From: a virus
Virus record (IMG/VR): IMGVR_UViG_3300001683_000060
Coordinates: 1 to 37,887 of that record
DNA: 37,887 nt
Strand: one strand, 5' to 3'
Shown piece by piece: positions 37,840 through 37,887 of the stretch. The position numbers and the translations under genes were made by a program. Position 1 is the stretch's first letter. Every line of letters begins with the position of its first letter. Below the pieces are notes generated by a model that saw only the letters and a program-made list of their open reading frames with translations, was not told where the DNA came from and made no database searches.

Positions 37840-37887
37840 AGCCAGATAGCCACAGAACCACCGCAGGACGCTATTCGAGGAAAATGT

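Noticed and set aside
37884-37887. ATG at the extreme right edge after GAGGAAA
   Set aside because: Joined to the left edge it stops after seven codons; without more sequence it cannot be called a gene.
1-37887. tRNA genes, rRNA, insertion sequences, attachment sites or integrase
   Set aside because: None seen by eye on either strand; a tRNA search program would be decisive for tRNAs.

Overview
The window reads as a complete or nearly complete genome of about 38 kb from a tailed phage with podovirus-like virion genes. It carries a P22-type portal, a large terminase, an SU10-type (DUF5309-like) major capsid protein, a scaffold, connector proteins, fibre or adhesin genes, and a block of very large internal-virion proteins. 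The host is probably a Gram-negative bacterium: there is a lipobox protein in the presumed lysis cluster and there are sigma70-like TTGACA promoter elements. The host cannot be named from the sequence. I see no integrase, repressor, tRNA, CRISPR array or insertion sequence.

Layout. (1) Positions 1-9478, plus strand: tightly packed small genes, mostly unknown and several with zinc-binding cysteines. They are followed by a recombination module (Sak4-like ATPase at 4542, an unknown protein at 5269, a DUF669/SSB-like protein at 5870) and a DNA-modification and nuclease cluster (PP-loop PAPS-reductase-like protein at 7063, C5 cytosine methyltransferase in two overlapping frames at 7866-8814, RuvC-like resolvase at 8811). 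(2) Positions 9475-35418, minus strand, read right to left: putative small terminase, a small zinc protein, large terminase, portal, scaffold, capsid, small head proteins, a LamG-like protein, a 1096-residue repeat adhesin, connector/tail proteins, three internal-virion proteins (the last about 1900 residues) and three small membrane or lysis proteins. (3) Positions 35503-37839, plus strand: small genes including a zinc-finger/HNH-like protein and a HAD phosphatase, ending with a 19-residue basic peptide and a strong intrinsic terminator.

If the molecule is circular or circularly permuted, the whole genome is two transcription units. They diverge from about 50 bases at 35419-35469 and converge at 9475-9478, where the two last stop codons share one CTAG. 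There is no DNA polymerase, primase, helicase or RNA polymerase, so replication must rely on the host. The recombination proteins, SSB and resolvase would process or package the DNA. The methyltransferase and PP-loop protein may modify the phage DNA.

The most unusual signals are these. The cytosine methyltransferase has a second long frame on the same strand that also carries family-like peptides; both frames start within four bases of each other behind one ribosome-binding site. A conserved GGAAGGC leader precedes at least eleven early genes, and four copies follow a small GCCC/GGGC hairpin next to the previous stop codon. A 5' leader at 3420-3526 pairs a Shine-Dalgarno-like arm with an anti-Shine-Dalgarno-like arm. 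The zinc-finger nuclease has no ATG/GTG/TTG start and may begin with ATT. The adhesin has about 35 repeats of 15 residues in two blocks.
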